From positions 29,382 to 93,381 of the forward strand of contig NZ_AP018366.1 in NCBI RefSeq assembly GCF_016756395.1: a stretch of DNA of 64,000 nt, given 5' to 3'. The stretch's first letter is position 1. Every line of letters begins with the position of its first letter. The notes beneath the pieces are model-generated. The model was given only the letters and a program-made list of their open reading frames with translations, searched no databases and was not told where the DNA came from. This stretch comes from Streptomyces sp. SN-593. Its GTDB lineage: Bacteria > Actinomycetota > Actinomycetes > Streptomycetales > Streptomycetaceae. The position numbers and the translations under genes were made by a program. Below, one piece after another: positions 40,943 through 49,301 of this stretch.

Positions 40943-41533
40943 ATGGAAGCAGAACTCACCCGGTGGGCGACACGCCACGGCCTGGCCGTCGACAGCAGCA
41001 CCACCCCGACCCTGGACGGCAGCGGCGACTCCTACGCCGTCTTCAACGCCGACCGCACCCACCGGTTCGCGCTCACCCGCCGGTGGGCCGCGGGCGGCCG
41101 CACGGCGGTGTTCGTCATGCTGAACCCGTCAACGGCCAAGGCCGCCGCTGACGACCCGACGATACGGCGGTGCATCAGCGCCGCCCGCCGAACCGGCCAC
41201 CAGGCGTTGCTCGTGCTCAACCTTTTCAGCATCATCAGCGCTGATCCGGCGGTCCTGGTCAGCGACCCCCAGCCCGCCGGCCCCCTGACCGACGACGCGC
41301 TGACCAGCCTGGCCCACCTCGGCGACACCGTCATCGTGGCCTGGGGTGCCGGGCACAGTGCCATACACAACCGCGCGGACACCGTCGTCCAGCTACTGCT
41401 CGACCAGCGCCTGGAGCTGGCCTGCCTGGGCACCAACCGCAACGGCACCCCGAAGCACCCGGTGCGGTTGCCGGAGTCGAACCCCCTTATCGTCTACCGG
41501 CTGCCGGCCCGTGCAGAAGGCGGTATCGCATGA
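40943..41533 (+). CDS. DUF1643 family protein
   Basis: 196 residues from ATG 40943; a start 36 bases upstream lies in the terminator and is unlikely. The family pattern is clear: RWAAGGRTAVFVMLNPSTA, DDPTIRRCI, LLVLNLFSI, VIVAWGAG and LACLGTNRNGTPKHPVRL. DUF1643 proteins are common in phages and bacteria next to DNA-modifying genes; the activity is unknown. The end overlaps the DUF4326 gene (ATGA). Confidence 0.85.
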   Translation: MEAELTRWATRHGLAVDSSTTPTLDGSGDSYAVFNADRTHRFALTRRWAAGGRTAVFVMLNPSTAKAAADDPTIRRCISAARRTGHQALLVLNLFSIISADPAVLVSDPQPAGPLTDDALTSLAHLGDTVIVAWGAGHSAIHNRADTVVQLLLDQRLELACLGTNRNGTPKHPVRLPESNPLIVYRLPARAEGGIA

Positions 41534-42051
41534 CCCCGGCCCGGCTCACCTGCAGTCGCAAACGCGGCTCCCGCAAACCGCCCGGCGCCCGGGTCGTGGA
41601 CTACCGCACCGCGTACGGCAACCCCTTCAAGCACGACGGAACCCCGGCCGGCCGGATCGCCGCAGCACTGCGCTTCCACGCCTTCCTCCAGGAGCGCCGG
41701 AACCCGCCCGCCGAGTGGACCAACCCCTTCCCCGGCTACCCCAGCGACGAACAGATCCGGCAGCAACTGGCCGGACGGGACGTGATGTGCTGGTGCTCCC
41801 CCGGCGCCCCCTGCCACGCAGACGTCCTGATCGCCACCGCCAACCCCCGCGGCTCCACGTCGGCGGCCGGCGGCCGCGAGCAGCGGCGCTGCAACGGCTG
41901 CGGCCAGGAGATCGGCGACCTGACGCACTTCGAGACGCACCTGCGCACGGCGGGCTTCCCGCTTCCGGACGTCCGCGATGAATGCCCGGCCTGCACGCCC
42001 GCCGGCACCCGCGGTACCACGCCCCAGGCCCTCCAGCTCGGGGAGGCATGA
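41530..42051 (+). CDS. DUF4326 protein with extra zinc-finger tail
   Basis: 173 residues from ATG 41530. The DUF4326 pattern is seen in YRTAYGNPFKHDG, ALRFHAFLQERR, and LAGRDVMCWCSPGAPCHADV. After about residue 115 an extra module has CNGCGQEIGDLTHFETHLRT and a last CPAC, like a C2H2/C2C2 zinc finger. The family is found in phages and plasmids; function unknown. Confidence 0.8.
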   Translation: MTPARLTCSRKRGSRKPPGARVVDYRTAYGNPFKHDGTPAGRIAAALRFHAFLQERRNPPAEWTNPFPGYPSDEQIRQQLAGRDVMCWCSPGAPCHADVLIATANPRGSTSAAGGREQRRCNGCGQEIGDLTHFETHLRTAGFPLPDVRDECPACTPAGTRGTTPQALQLGEA

Positions 42052-42052
42052 C

Positions 42053-42766
42053 GTGGACACTGCCGACGACCGCAGCGCGATCCTGCGCTACGACCAGCTC
42101 ACCGCCCGGGTCTACGGCGAGCACCGGATGCCGCCGGGCACCCGGGACCTGATCCTGGCCCTCGGCTGGGTGACGCTCCGGGATCCCCGGCGGCACGACC
42201 CCACCGTCACCACGTGGGCACGGACCCGGGAGGTACTGAACGCGGACAACGCCACCATGTCGCGGCTCATCGGCGGCGATGCGCCCCGGTACGAGCCGGA
42301 CTGGAACGCGGGCCCGCACGGCTGCCAGGCGCCCATGGTGCGGGTGGACAGGCTGTGCGGCCGGTCCACCAGCGTCAGCTTCGCCGAATTCGACCCGGTG
42401 ACCGGGTGGTTGACGCCCTGGGGGTTCTGTTCCCGCCCCCGGTGCCAGGAGTACATGCGGCCGATCGCGGAACGAGCCGACGGCAGCAAGGCCAAGGCGC
42501 CCGAGCCGATCCCCAACACCGGCGGGCTCCTGCCGATCTTCTTCGCCTCGGACTGGGAGCGGCGCTACTTCAAAGCCGCCGAGACCCGGGTGCTTCCAGG
42601 CCTCATCGGCTGGACACCACCGCCTTACGGACTGTCGGCGGACGAGTGGCCCGAGGTCCCCGGGGAGCACCGGCCGGCGGCGTTCCCGAAGCTCCGGCTG
42701 ATCGCCGCCGACGGGGAGATCGTCCTCCGTAGCGGCCCGGCCCTGGTCCCGGCAGGAGACGCGTGA
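42053..42766 (+). CDS. Hypothetical protein with cysteine motif
   Basis: 237 residues from GTG 42053, behind GGGGAGGCATGAC. The N-terminal part (YDQLTARVYGEHRMPPGTRD; TREVLNADNATMSRLI) resembles a winged helix. The centre has CQAPMVRVDRLCGRS and GFCSRPRCQEYM, four cysteines that fit one zinc site, also seen in phage-type proteins. It overlaps the next gene by one base. Confidence 0.55.
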   Translation: MDTADDRSAILRYDQLTARVYGEHRMPPGTRDLILALGWVTLRDPRRHDPTVTTWARTREVLNADNATMSRLIGGDAPRYEPDWNAGPHGCQAPMVRVDRLCGRSTSVSFAEFDPVTGWLTPWGFCSRPRCQEYMRPIAERADGSKAKAPEPIPNTGGLLPIFFASDWERRYFKAAETRVLPGLIGWTPPPYGLSADEWPEVPGEHRPAAFPKLRLIAADGEIVLRSGPALVPAGDA

Positions 42767-43578
42767 TGGAGGAGTTGTACCGCGGCGGCCGCACGGACGC
42801 ATGGTCTCCCCGCGATCGCACGAAGTCCCGGTTCACCTGGAACCTGCGCACGGGGCAGCTCGTGGTGTGGAACCGGCAGCCCTACCGGGTCGTGGAGGTC
42901 AGCGAGCGCGCGCACGTCGACTGGGGCGCCGACTACCGGGAGGCATGGATCGAGGCCGACCAGCCCGAGCCCAGCACGTGGGACAACCGGCCGATGGCGA
43001 TCGTCCTGCAAGACGAAGAGCACCCCGATGCCAAGCCGCTGCACCTGGTGGGGCCCGCGTACGGAGGATGGAGCCTCCTGCCCGAGCACTACGCCCTGTG
43101 CCGCCTCTGCCATGAGCTGCCGCCGTGCCGGCACGTCCACAACGAGGCCATCACTGAGCGCGCCGCAAAACGGTTCGAGAAGGAGATGGCGATCCTTCCC
43201 GGCACGTGCCACGCCTGCCAGGAGCCGATCACCCAGCGGCAGAAATCCGTACGATTCACCGGCCCGAACCTGATCAGACCCGATCTCGGCGACGACTCCG
43301 TGGTCTTCCACCTCCGCGGCGCGTGCTACGGCTCGGTCCAGGCGTACGACGAACGCTGGGCGAAAGCCACCGGAGAGCCCCGCCGGTTCTACTGCCAGGG
43401 AACCCGCGCTGTCCACCACAACGGTGAGCAGGAGTGCACCGAGGGAGCCACCTGCCCGGGAGACGTCGACCATGCCATGTCGGTGTGGCACTACCCGGGC
43501 GTCAACGCCTCCTACTCGGGCTGCTGGTGCCTGGTCGACAACGCGCTGACTCTCGGCGGAACGGAGGCAGCGTCGTGA
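42766..43578 (+). CDS. Cysteine-rich hypothetical protein
   Basis: 270 residues from ATG 42766 (a GTG just before is an alternative). An N-terminal beta part (FTWNLRTGQLVVWNRQPYRV) is followed by cysteine-rich segments CRLCHELPPCRH, CHACQEPITQRQ and, near the end, CTEGATCPG, CWC. These suggest two or three zinc sites. No family is recognised; such proteins are frequent in Streptomyces mobile DNA. Confidence 0.5.
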   Translation: MEELYRGGRTDAWSPRDRTKSRFTWNLRTGQLVVWNRQPYRVVEVSERAHVDWGADYREAWIEADQPEPSTWDNRPMAIVLQDEEHPDAKPLHLVGPAYGGWSLLPEHYALCRLCHELPPCRHVHNEAITERAAKRFEKEMAILPGTCHACQEPITQRQKSVRFTGPNLIRPDLGDDSVVFHLRGACYGSVQAYDERWAKATGEPRRFYCQGTRAVHHNGEQECTEGATCPGDVDHAMSVWHYPGVNASYSGCWCLVDNALTLGGTEAAS

Positions 43579-43658
43579 CAGGTGCCCGCTCCACCCGTTC
43601 GCGCCTCCGCCCGAGGACCCGCGGCGTACCGTGGTCTCAGTACCGAAGGAGACAGACG

Positions 43659-43952
43659 ATGACCGCGCAGCCGCTGGACGCACCCACGCCGCCCCCTTCC
43701 CCCACCGCAGGCGCTGATCTCCGCACCCGGATCGCCCGATCCGCCCGCGCCGAGCGGTGGCTGCCCGCGTTCGACCTCGAATGGAAGCAGGCCCTGGAGA
43801 CCGCCCGGGCGACTCTCAGCCTGGCCCAGCTCTACGCGGTCATCACCACCTGGCAGCGCCGCCTCGACTCCGAGACCGTAGTCGACGCGTTCATCGCCAG
43901 CGGCTACGACACCTCCGACGGCATCGCCTTCGAAGACGTGGCCGGTCGGTGA
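43659..43952 (+). CDS. DUF6247-like antitoxin of a toxin-antitoxin pair
   Basis: 97 residues from ATG 43659, seven bases after AAGGAGA; GTG 43575 gives a longer but unlikely form. RWLPAFDLEWKQALETARAT - LAQLYAVITTWQRR matches the DUF6247 pattern. The gene overlaps the next, RelE-like gene by GTGA, the usual order for an antitoxin then a toxin. Such a module would help keep the plasmid. It lies beside the partition region. Confidence 0.65.
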   Translation: MTAQPLDAPTPPPSPTAGADLRTRIARSARAERWLPAFDLEWKQALETARATLSLAQLYAVITTWQRRLDSETVVDAFIASGYDTSDGIAFEDVAGR

Positions 43953-44212
43953 GCAACAGCGCCCTCCCAGCCCGTTTCTCCCCCGCCGCGGCAAGCTACT
44001 TCGCCGCCCTCGAACCCAGCGTCCAGGAGCTGCTCCGCGACGTCCTCGATATTGCCTCCCGCGCACCGATGCACTGGCCGGCCTGGGACGCCGCAGATCC
44101 CGAGGGGGCGGATCTCCGCTCGGCCACGGTCGGCGCGCTGACCGTCATCTACTGGATCAACCGCATGGACCCGGTCCACCTGTACGTGATGGACATCGTC
44201 TGGCTCGGCTGA
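43949..44212 (+). CDS. RelE/ParE-like toxin
   Basis: 87 residues from GTG 43949 in a GTGA overlap. The size and C-terminal pattern (VGALTVIYWINRMDPVHLYV followed by MDIVWLG) are those of the RelE/ParE fold, whose last strands form the active surface. Catalytic residues are poorly conserved in this superfamily, so whether it cuts mRNA or blocks gyrase cannot be read. Partner of the DUF6247-like antitoxin. Confidence 0.6.
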   Translation: MSNSALPARFSPAAASYFAALEPSVQELLRDVLDIASRAPMHWPAWDAADPEGADLRSATVGALTVIYWINRMDPVHLYVMDIVWLG

Positions 44213-44228
44213 GCCGAGCAGCGCCAAC

Positions 44229-44262
44229 CGATATCGACTCCCCAATTGGGGAGTCGATATCG
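44229..44262. promoter_or_regulatory. 34-bp perfect palindrome upstream of the first ParA operon
   Basis: Core GACTCCCCAATTGGGGAGTC extended on both sides by CGATATC/GATATCG symmetry to 34 bp without a mismatch. It lies 221 bases before the ParA start, in a 271-bp gap. Shared with 5834-5855 and 48176-48194. Candidate centromere or operator of the partition system. Confidence 0.65.
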
Positions 44263-44483
44263 CCGTTTACGTCCTGCAACACGTCGTGCACGGTGGTGTG
44301 CCATAACTCATCCCATATAGCGTGCTAGTCACTGCGCTAGCCAGCCCGGAGAAGCGCCCTCCCAAAGGTGAGGCCGATCGGGTGGATGACGTCGCGCCCT
44401 CCGGCGGTTCTCCGCAGATGCACCCGCACCCACCACCTCTCATGGTGATCGTCTTGTCGTATCAGTGACACGAGGTGATCCCT

Positions 44484-45470
44484 GTGCCCACGGCCTCCCC
44501 GCCGCTCGATGCGGCGAACCTGTCCGCCGTACGGCGCGCGCTCGATCGCAGACTGCAGCTCATGCGCGCGGGTCTGCACCAGGCCAAGGTCTTCGTCGTC
44601 GTCAACGGCAAGGGCGGCGTCGGCAAGAGCAGTCTGGCCGCGGCCCTGGCCGTCGCCTGGGCGAAGGCCGGGCTGCGCGTCGGGCTCGTGGAGATGGACG
44701 AGCAGGGCAACAACGGCGAGGACCTCGGTTTCACCGGCAGCGTGCTGGCAGACGGGGGACAGGCCCAGGCCGCCGCGATCCTGGACGGCAAGCGCCTTAC
44801 CCCAACCGGCCAGGTACGGCCCCGCCTGTCGGTGTTCCCGGGCGGTCCCGTCCTCGAGGACGTCCTGGAGGAGCTGTACTGCCAGCGCCGCGCAGCACGA
44901 CGTGCCGACGACCCGGCCGGGCGCCTCGCCTGGATGGGCATGTACGCCGCGGCGATCGACGCCGTCCGCGACGACTACGACGTGATCATTCTCGACGTCG
45001 CACCCGGCTCCGAACCCCTCCAGCTCCAGGCACTCGTGGCCGGCGACTACGTCCTGATCCCCAGCAAGAGCGACCCCAGCTCCCGCAAGGGCCTGCGCAC
45101 CGTCGCACGCCGCTTCGGCCAGGCCCGGGACATGAACCCGCTGCTCCGGCTGCTCGGCGTGGTCGTCTTCGCCACCAACTCCTCCGCCTCGAAGGTGCAG
45201 ACGAACATCAAGGAGCAGCTCGTCGGCGACCTGCGCGGCAGCGCGCCCGTGTTCGAGCAAGTCATCCGCTACGTGGAGTCGGCAGCCGTGGCCTGCCGCA
45301 CCGAAGGCAAGGTCCCGCAGGAGCTGCGGACCTCTGCTGCCATCGCACCCGCCGTCCGCCGGTCCATGGCCGCCCTCGCCGGCGACTACCAGTCCCTGGC
45401 CATGGAGATCATGCAAGCCAAGTCCGCGGCGGACCGGACGGCCAGCGCCAACCAGGAGGAAGCAGCGTGA
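44484..45470 (+). CDS. parA: ParA-like partition ATPase (system 1)
   Basis: 328 residues from GTG 44484, six bases after GAGGTGATCCCT; GTG 44475 is less well placed. The deviant Walker A motif is VNGKGGVGKSS (about 44-54), the switch is VEMDEQGNN and Walker B is YDVIILDVAPG. The N-terminal 40 residues are helical, without a DNA-binding domain. ParA ATPases move plasmid copies over the nucleoid. It overlaps the partner gene by GTGA. Confidence 0.88.
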   Translation: MPTASPPLDAANLSAVRRALDRRLQLMRAGLHQAKVFVVVNGKGGVGKSSLAAALAVAWAKAGLRVGLVEMDEQGNNGEDLGFTGSVLADGGQAQAAAILDGKRLTPTGQVRPRLSVFPGGPVLEDVLEELYCQRRAARRADDPAGRLAWMGMYAAAIDAVRDDYDVIILDVAPGSEPLQLQALVAGDYVLIPSKSDPSSRKGLRTVARRFGQARDMNPLLRLLGVVVFATNSSASKVQTNIKEQLVGDLRGSAPVFEQVIRYVESAAVACRTEGKVPQELRTSAAIAPAVRRSMAALAGDYQSLAMEIMQAKSAADRTASANQEEAA

Positions 45471-46150
45471 GCACCACCAGCCCGGCCCTGCGCGGCGGCC
45501 TGCCAGAGAAGGACGGCGACCTGGACGCCTTCGCCGCGGCCACCGTCACCGCCTTCGCCCCGCCCCGCCGCAGCCTTCCGGCCTCCGCACCGGCCCAGGC
45601 CGCCGACACGCCCACCGGGCCGCCCAGCACGCAACCAGCCGCCACAGCCGAGCCCGAACCACGGGAGGCACCGCCAGCCGCCCAGCTCCCGGTGGCAGCC
45701 TCCGTCCCGAACACCACCACCGGCTGCACCATCAACGTCAGCGCCGACGTCCGCGCGCGCTTCGCCCACTACCAACTCGTGCAGAAGGTGGAGACAGGTC
45801 ACGAGCCAACCAACGCCGTTGTCGTCCGCCGGGCCGTCCTCCACGTGCAGAAAGAGAAGCTCTTCGGGCAGCTCCTGACGTGGCTGCGGCAGGGACAGCA
45901 GGAGATCCAGGAGGAAGACCTGGACCCCGACGGACTCTTCGGGGAAGCACCGGAGCGACGCACCGAGCGCGGCCGCGTCAAAGACAGCACTCAGCAGTCA
46001 TTCCGTCCCAGCCGGCGCGAACTCGCCGTGATCGATGCGCTCACCGCACGCCACGGGTTTCCCAGCCGCAGCGACTTCCTCACCGCGGCTCTCGACTCGT
46101 TCCTGCCGGCGCTGCCCAAGGCCAAGACCAGGACGCAGAGCACGAGGTAG
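45467..46150 (+). CDS. Partner of ParA 1, double ribbon-helix-helix-like DNA-binding protein
   Basis: 227 residues from GTG 45467. A disordered Ala/Pro-rich first third is followed by two similar units: TINVSADVRARFAHYQLVQK - TNAVVVRRAVLHV (about 83-126) and SFRPSRRELAVIDALTARHG - SRSDFLTAALDSF (about 175-212). Each has the strand-helix-helix pattern of ribbon-helix-helix domains. Plasmid ParA systems often use small ribbon-helix-helix centromere-binding proteins. Its target may be the 34-bp palindrome. Confidence 0.65.
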   Translation: MSTTSPALRGGLPEKDGDLDAFAAATVTAFAPPRRSLPASAPAQAADTPTGPPSTQPAATAEPEPREAPPAAQLPVAASVPNTTTGCTINVSADVRARFAHYQLVQKVETGHEPTNAVVVRRAVLHVQKEKLFGQLLTWLRQGQQEIQEEDLDPDGLFGEAPERRTERGRVKDSTQQSFRPSRRELAVIDALTARHGFPSRSDFLTAALDSFLPALPKAKTRTQSTR

Positions 46151-46160
46151 CCGTATACGC

Positions 46161-46206
46161 GTGACGGCGGCGCGGGAGACGAGCTGTCCTCCCGCGCCGC
46201 CGTCAC
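46161..46206. terminator. Bidirectional terminator between the two partition operons
   Basis: An 18-bp perfect stem (GTGACGGCGGCGCGGGAG and its complement) with a ten-base loop. It lies 10 bases after the plus-strand stop and 11 bases before the minus-strand stop, so it can end both operons. Confidence 0.8.
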
Positions 46207-46217
46207 GCTGCCGGCAG

Positions 46218-47141
46218 CTAGCCAGCCGGCGGAGCCTTCACCGTGGCCGCCGCACGCATCTGGTTCAGCACCTGCTTGATCTCCGATACGGTCTGCCCGG
46301 CTTCCTCGGGTGACTCCGCGAGCGCTCGCCGGACTCCGGCCTGGGTGAGCACCTTCGCGGTCTCCTTCAGCGCGGCCAAGGAGTCGATCAGGTTCTGCAT
46401 GTCGGCGGAACGGGTGGGCTGTTGTGGACCTGAGTCCGAGGCCGGCTCTCCCGCCGGGCCGGCAGAGGAACCTGCGGCAGGGGCGGACGCCTCCGGCGCC
46501 GTCGTGCCGCCCTGCCGCTGTGCGTGCAGGAGCTGCCCCACGATCTGGTGGACCTGCGCCGGAGACGCCTCGCTGTCGAGCGGCGGAAGCTGCTTCACGA
46601 CCTTGCGGAGCGCCTTCGCCGTGACCCTGCCTCCGTCGCGGGCCACGGCGTCGTAGACGGCCACCGCCGCGTCAGGCCCGGCAGCGCTCACGATGTCGGT
46701 CAGCTCGCGGACCTGCGACTCACGCGGCCGCCAGCCCAGGGCGGCAAGTTCCTCACCGATCCGCCACCCCGCCATCAGCCGGTACGCCTGCGACTCGGCG
46801 ATCTCCCATTTGTTCCAGACGTACTCGGCGAAGTTCGGGGTGCCGGAGTTGCGGTGCAGGTTGCCGCGGCTCATCGCCTCCAGCGACTTGCCCGCCACCC
46901 AGAAGGCCCGGTGCAGGTTGTCCATGCCGGCCTGGCACGCCGCAAACTCCTGCTCCTCCTGCGGTGACAGCTCGCCGTCACCGAGAGGGTCGTGCGGCGC
47001 GGGGATAGTGTCGAGGGTGGTCCCGACCGGAGCCTGCACGATCACCGCGGCCTCCTGGGCGACCGCGGCCATGCCGCCGCCCAGAAGACCTACCGCCGCC
47101 GTCGGCGCGACGCTCGGCTCATCGTCATCGAACAGCCCCAT
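46218..47141 (-). CDS. Partner protein of ParA 2 (ParB-like role)
   Basis: 307 residues from ATG 47141, overlapping the ParA stop (TGATG). A central domain (about 66-170: FAACQAGMDNLHRAFWVAGK, FAEYVWNKWEIAESQAYRLM, RESQVRELTDIV) includes a likely helix-turn-helix and is widespread in Streptomyces plasmids. A Pro/Gly-rich linker and a C-terminal coiled coil (about 245-300) follow. Position after ParA points to a centromere-binding or adaptor role. No nuclease or CTPase motif of standard ParB is seen. Confidence 0.6.
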   Translation of the reverse strand: MGLFDDDEPSVAPTAAVGLLGGGMAAVAQEAAVIVQAPVGTTLDTIPAPHDPLGDGELSPQEEQEFAACQAGMDNLHRAFWVAGKSLEAMSRGNLHRNSGTPNFAEYVWNKWEIAESQAYRLMAGWRIGEELAALGWRPRESQVRELTDIVSAAGPDAAVAVYDAVARDGGRVTAKALRKVVKQLPPLDSEASPAQVHQIVGQLLHAQRQGGTTAPEASAPAAGSSAGPAGEPASDSGPQQPTRSADMQNLIDSLAALKETAKVLTQAGVRRALAESPEEAGQTVSEIKQVLNQMRAAATVKAPPAG

Positions 47142-48070
47142 CAGGCGGCCCTCCTGCAGAAATCGATGATCTCGTTGTTCAGCGTGTTCATGTCCTCGGA
47201 GAGACCGACGATGGCCTCGGGGACGACATCGGCGACCTTCGCGCGGCCGGCCGCGACGTCGTAGCTGCGTGCGCTCGCAGGAAGCATCGCGGCGTACTCG
47301 GAGAACAGCAGCCCCTTGTTCCGGGCGTTCCGGGCGGGCTTCTCGCGGTATCCGACGACGGTCGACAGGATCGGCGTCGTCTCGCCCAGTACCTTCCGGA
47401 TGTCTTCCTTCACCTCGTTGTGCAGGGACGTCGCCGTCGGGTTCGAGGCGTAGAGGAAGGCGCCGGCGACCCGCAGGTGCGGGTTGACCTGCTTGCGTAC
47501 GGCCTTGAAGTTCCGGCTGATGCGCCGCATCCCCTTTATGGAGGAGCTGTCCGAGCGGGTGGGCACGACGAGGAAACGGGCCGCGCCCAGCGCGAGCTGC
47601 TCCAGCGAGTCGTTCTCCGGCGCCGAGTCGATCACGATGTGCTGGTACCAGCGGGCGATCGGTGCGAGGGAGCGGGCCAGCGACAGCGCCACGCCCGCAC
47701 CGTCGGTCATCATCCGGTACATCAGCAGTTGCTGGACTTCTCCCACCGCCTCGCCGCCGGGCACCACATCCAGGTTGGGGCGTACCTCGCGGACGGGCAC
47801 CAACGGGGACCGCCCGTGGATCGACCGGTACAGGCCTTCGCCGTCAAGGATCGGCTCGCCGTCCGGCCTGATTCCGCGGCCGAATTCCTTGATGCCCAGA
47901 TCGTCGTCGTCCTGGCTGGTCACACAGACCAGGAGGGTGCGCTCACCGCGAGCGGCATGGTACGCAGCGAGGTGCGAGGCGATCGTGCTCTTCCCGACGC
48001 CGCCTTTCCCCGTGGCGATCACGGTGCAACTGGCTGGCGGCTCGATCCCTTCCATCGCGTCGCTGAGCAC
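47141..48070 (-). CDS. parA: ParA-like partition ATPase (system 2)
   Basis: 309 residues from GTG 48070, eight bases after GGAGG. Walker A is ATGKGGVGKST (about 19-29), with switch and Walker B as LVCVTSQDDDD and HIVIDSAPEND. It differs strongly from ParA 1, so this is not a recent duplication. Its promoter region contains the imperfect palindrome 48176-48194. Two ParA systems on one plasmid suggest fusion of two replicons, or that one system positions another cargo. Confidence 0.88.
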   Translation of the reverse strand: MLSDAMEGIEPPASCTVIATGKGGVGKSTIASHLAAYHAARGERTLLVCVTSQDDDDLGIKEFGRGIRPDGEPILDGEGLYRSIHGRSPLVPVREVRPNLDVVPGGEAVGEVQQLLMYRMMTDGAGVALSLARSLAPIARWYQHIVIDSAPENDSLEQLALGAARFLVVPTRSDSSSIKGMRRISRNFKAVRKQVNPHLRVAGAFLYASNPTATSLHNEVKEDIRKVLGETTPILSTVVGYREKPARNARNKGLLFSEYAAMLPASARSYDVAAGRAKVADVVPEAIVGLSEDMNTLNNEIIDFCRRAA

Positions 48071-48175
48071 CGACTTGCCTCCCTGCTGCCTGCTGAGTAA
48101 CCGCCGCTCCCGTACAGGTGCAGCTCACGGCATCCTGACACACCCGCCCGTACCGGGGCGGGGCTGTCGGCCGCG

Positions 48176-48194
48176 GACTCCCCAATTGGGAGTC
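48176..48194. promoter_or_regulatory. Imperfect palindrome upstream of the second ParA operon
   Basis: GACTCCCCAATTGGGAGTC, one G shorter on the right than the perfect copies. It lies 106 bases upstream of the minus-strand ParA start, in a 197-bp gap. Confidence 0.55.
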
Positions 48195-48267
48195 GCGGGG
48201 AGCCCCGGGATCACATGAGCGTGCCCGCCCTCCAGGTAACGAAGGGCGGGCCCGCGGTCGCGATGTT

Positions 48268-48645
48268 CTACTGCTCGGCCGGCCGCATCGGGAGGTGGCT
48301 GACCGTTGCCAGCGGCTGATCGTCGTCGTCGGTGGCGGTGGCCAGCGCCAGGACCTCGGGGCCGGCCCGGTAGAAGTTCACCGCGCCCACCCGGTAGGCG
48401 ACCTCCAGAAAGTCCGTCTTGACCAACCGGTTCACGCTCTTCGAGACCGAACCCGGGCTCAGGCGCAGCGCCTCTGCCACGTCCTTGGCCACCTCGCGGA
48501 CCGTCTGCCCGATCGGTGCCGCCGTGAGGTAGTACGTGAGGACACGCCAGTCGGCACCCGGTGTACCTGCGGTCAGCAGCAGCAGTTGCCGCTGCATCTC
48601 CGACGTCAGCTCGACCTCGTGTCGCACTTCCGCTGGGGACGTCAT
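48268..48645 (-). CDS. Winged-helix DNA-binding protein (MarR/RepL-like)
   Basis: 125 residues from ATG 48645 in a TGATG overlap. The winged helix is seen in WRVLTYYLTAAPIGQTVREV - LRLSPGSVSKSVNRLVKTDF and the wing LEVAYRVGAVNFYRAG. The preceding gene has the same plan. Pairs of this kind appear as regulators or as RepL-type initiators in small replicons. The palindromes upstream of the pair may be their sites. Confidence 0.65.
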   Translation of the reverse strand: MTSPAEVRHEVELTSEMQRQLLLLTAGTPGADWRVLTYYLTAAPIGQTVREVAKDVAEALRLSPGSVSKSVNRLVKTDFLEVAYRVGAVNFYRAGPEVLALATATDDDDQPLATVSHLPMRPAEQ

Positions 48646-49151
48646 CAGGATGCCGCCTTCCTCTTCACCTCTGCGTTCGCCGGTGCCGGAATGACCGGGA
48701 AGCGAACGTCCTTGACGGCCTGCACTTGGTCCTCAGCCGCGCCGTCGAACCCTGAACGCGGGTTCGCCCGGTAGAACACGATCCGCCCGACGCGTTCCGC
48801 TTCCAGGAGAAGACCACCTCGGTTGAGCTTACCCACGCGCTTGGCGATGGTATCCGGGCGGCCGCCGATGACATCGGCGATCTCCTTGAAGGTCATCCGG
48901 AGAGGTTCGGTGCCGTCGGGGGAGAAGCCCAGGTAGAAGAAGAACACGTCCCGGTCCCCGGCGTTGTACCCGCTGCTCTTGTCGTAGAGCCGTTTCACCA
49001 GCTCCTTGGGGACGTTGACGTGGCGGCCGGGGTTCGGCCTCCAGTCGTACCGGATGCCGGTCTTCGGCCTCTCGAAGAACTCCAGTTGGGTGATCTCTCC
49101 GGTGTCCCGGTTCACGGCTGTGCCGCGCCGCACCGGGCTGGGTCGGCCCAC
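48645..49151 (-). CDS. Winged-helix DNA-binding protein (RepL-like)
   Basis: 168 residues from GTG 49151, behind GCGAGGTGGGGG; longer frames run into the operator repeats at 49171-49290 and are not likely. The first half (GRHVNVPKELVKRLYDKSSG; DVFFFYLGFSPDG) precedes a winged helix (MTFKEIADVIGGRPDTIAKR, wing VGRIVFYRANP). It resembles RepL-type and MarR-type proteins and pairs with the next gene. Replication initiator or regulator; not decidable. Confidence 0.6.
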   Translation of the reverse strand: MGRPSPVRRGTAVNRDTGEITQLEFFERPKTGIRYDWRPNPGRHVNVPKELVKRLYDKSSGYNAGDRDVFFFYLGFSPDGTEPLRMTFKEIADVIGGRPDTIAKRVGKLNRGGLLLEAERVGRIVFYRANPRSGFDGAAEDQVQAVKDVRFPVIPAPANAEVKRKAAS

Positions 49152-49170
49152 GGACCCCCACCTCGCACTC

Positions 49171-49225
49171 TTGCCTATAGGAAATCGGAGTTCCGACCGT
49201 ATCCACTCCGATTTCCTATAGGCAA
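49171..49225. promoter_or_regulatory. 21-bp inverted repeat, operator or replication site
   Basis: Perfect 21-bp arms (49171-49191 and 49205-49225) begin with TTGCCTATAGG and are separated by 13 bases. A third copy of TTGCCTATAGG is in the palindrome 49269-49290. All lie directly upstream of the winged-helix pair (start 49151). Confidence 0.6.
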
Positions 49226-49268
49226 GGACATCCGAGATCAAGCTCGCTGGCGTGTCACCGGCCCCGCA

Positions 49269-49290
49269 GCGCTTGCCTATAGGCAAGCGC
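49269..49290. promoter_or_regulatory. 22-bp perfect palindrome with TTGCCTATAGGCAA core
   Basis: GCGCTTGCCTATAGGCAAGC with GC added on the right makes a perfect 22-bp palindrome without a loop. It shares its core with the inverted repeat at 49171-49225. Confidence 0.55.
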
Positions 49291-49301
49291 AGTATCCTCA
49301 A

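Noticed and set aside
41460..41500. tRNA-like stretch (GGAGTCGAACCCCC)
   Set aside because: It lies inside a well-supported DUF1643 coding region and no cloverleaf can be drawn around it.
42763..42768. GTG 42763 as the start of the cysteine-rich gene
   Set aside because: ATG 42766 directly follows and is the more usual start; the difference is one residue and cannot be settled from sequence.
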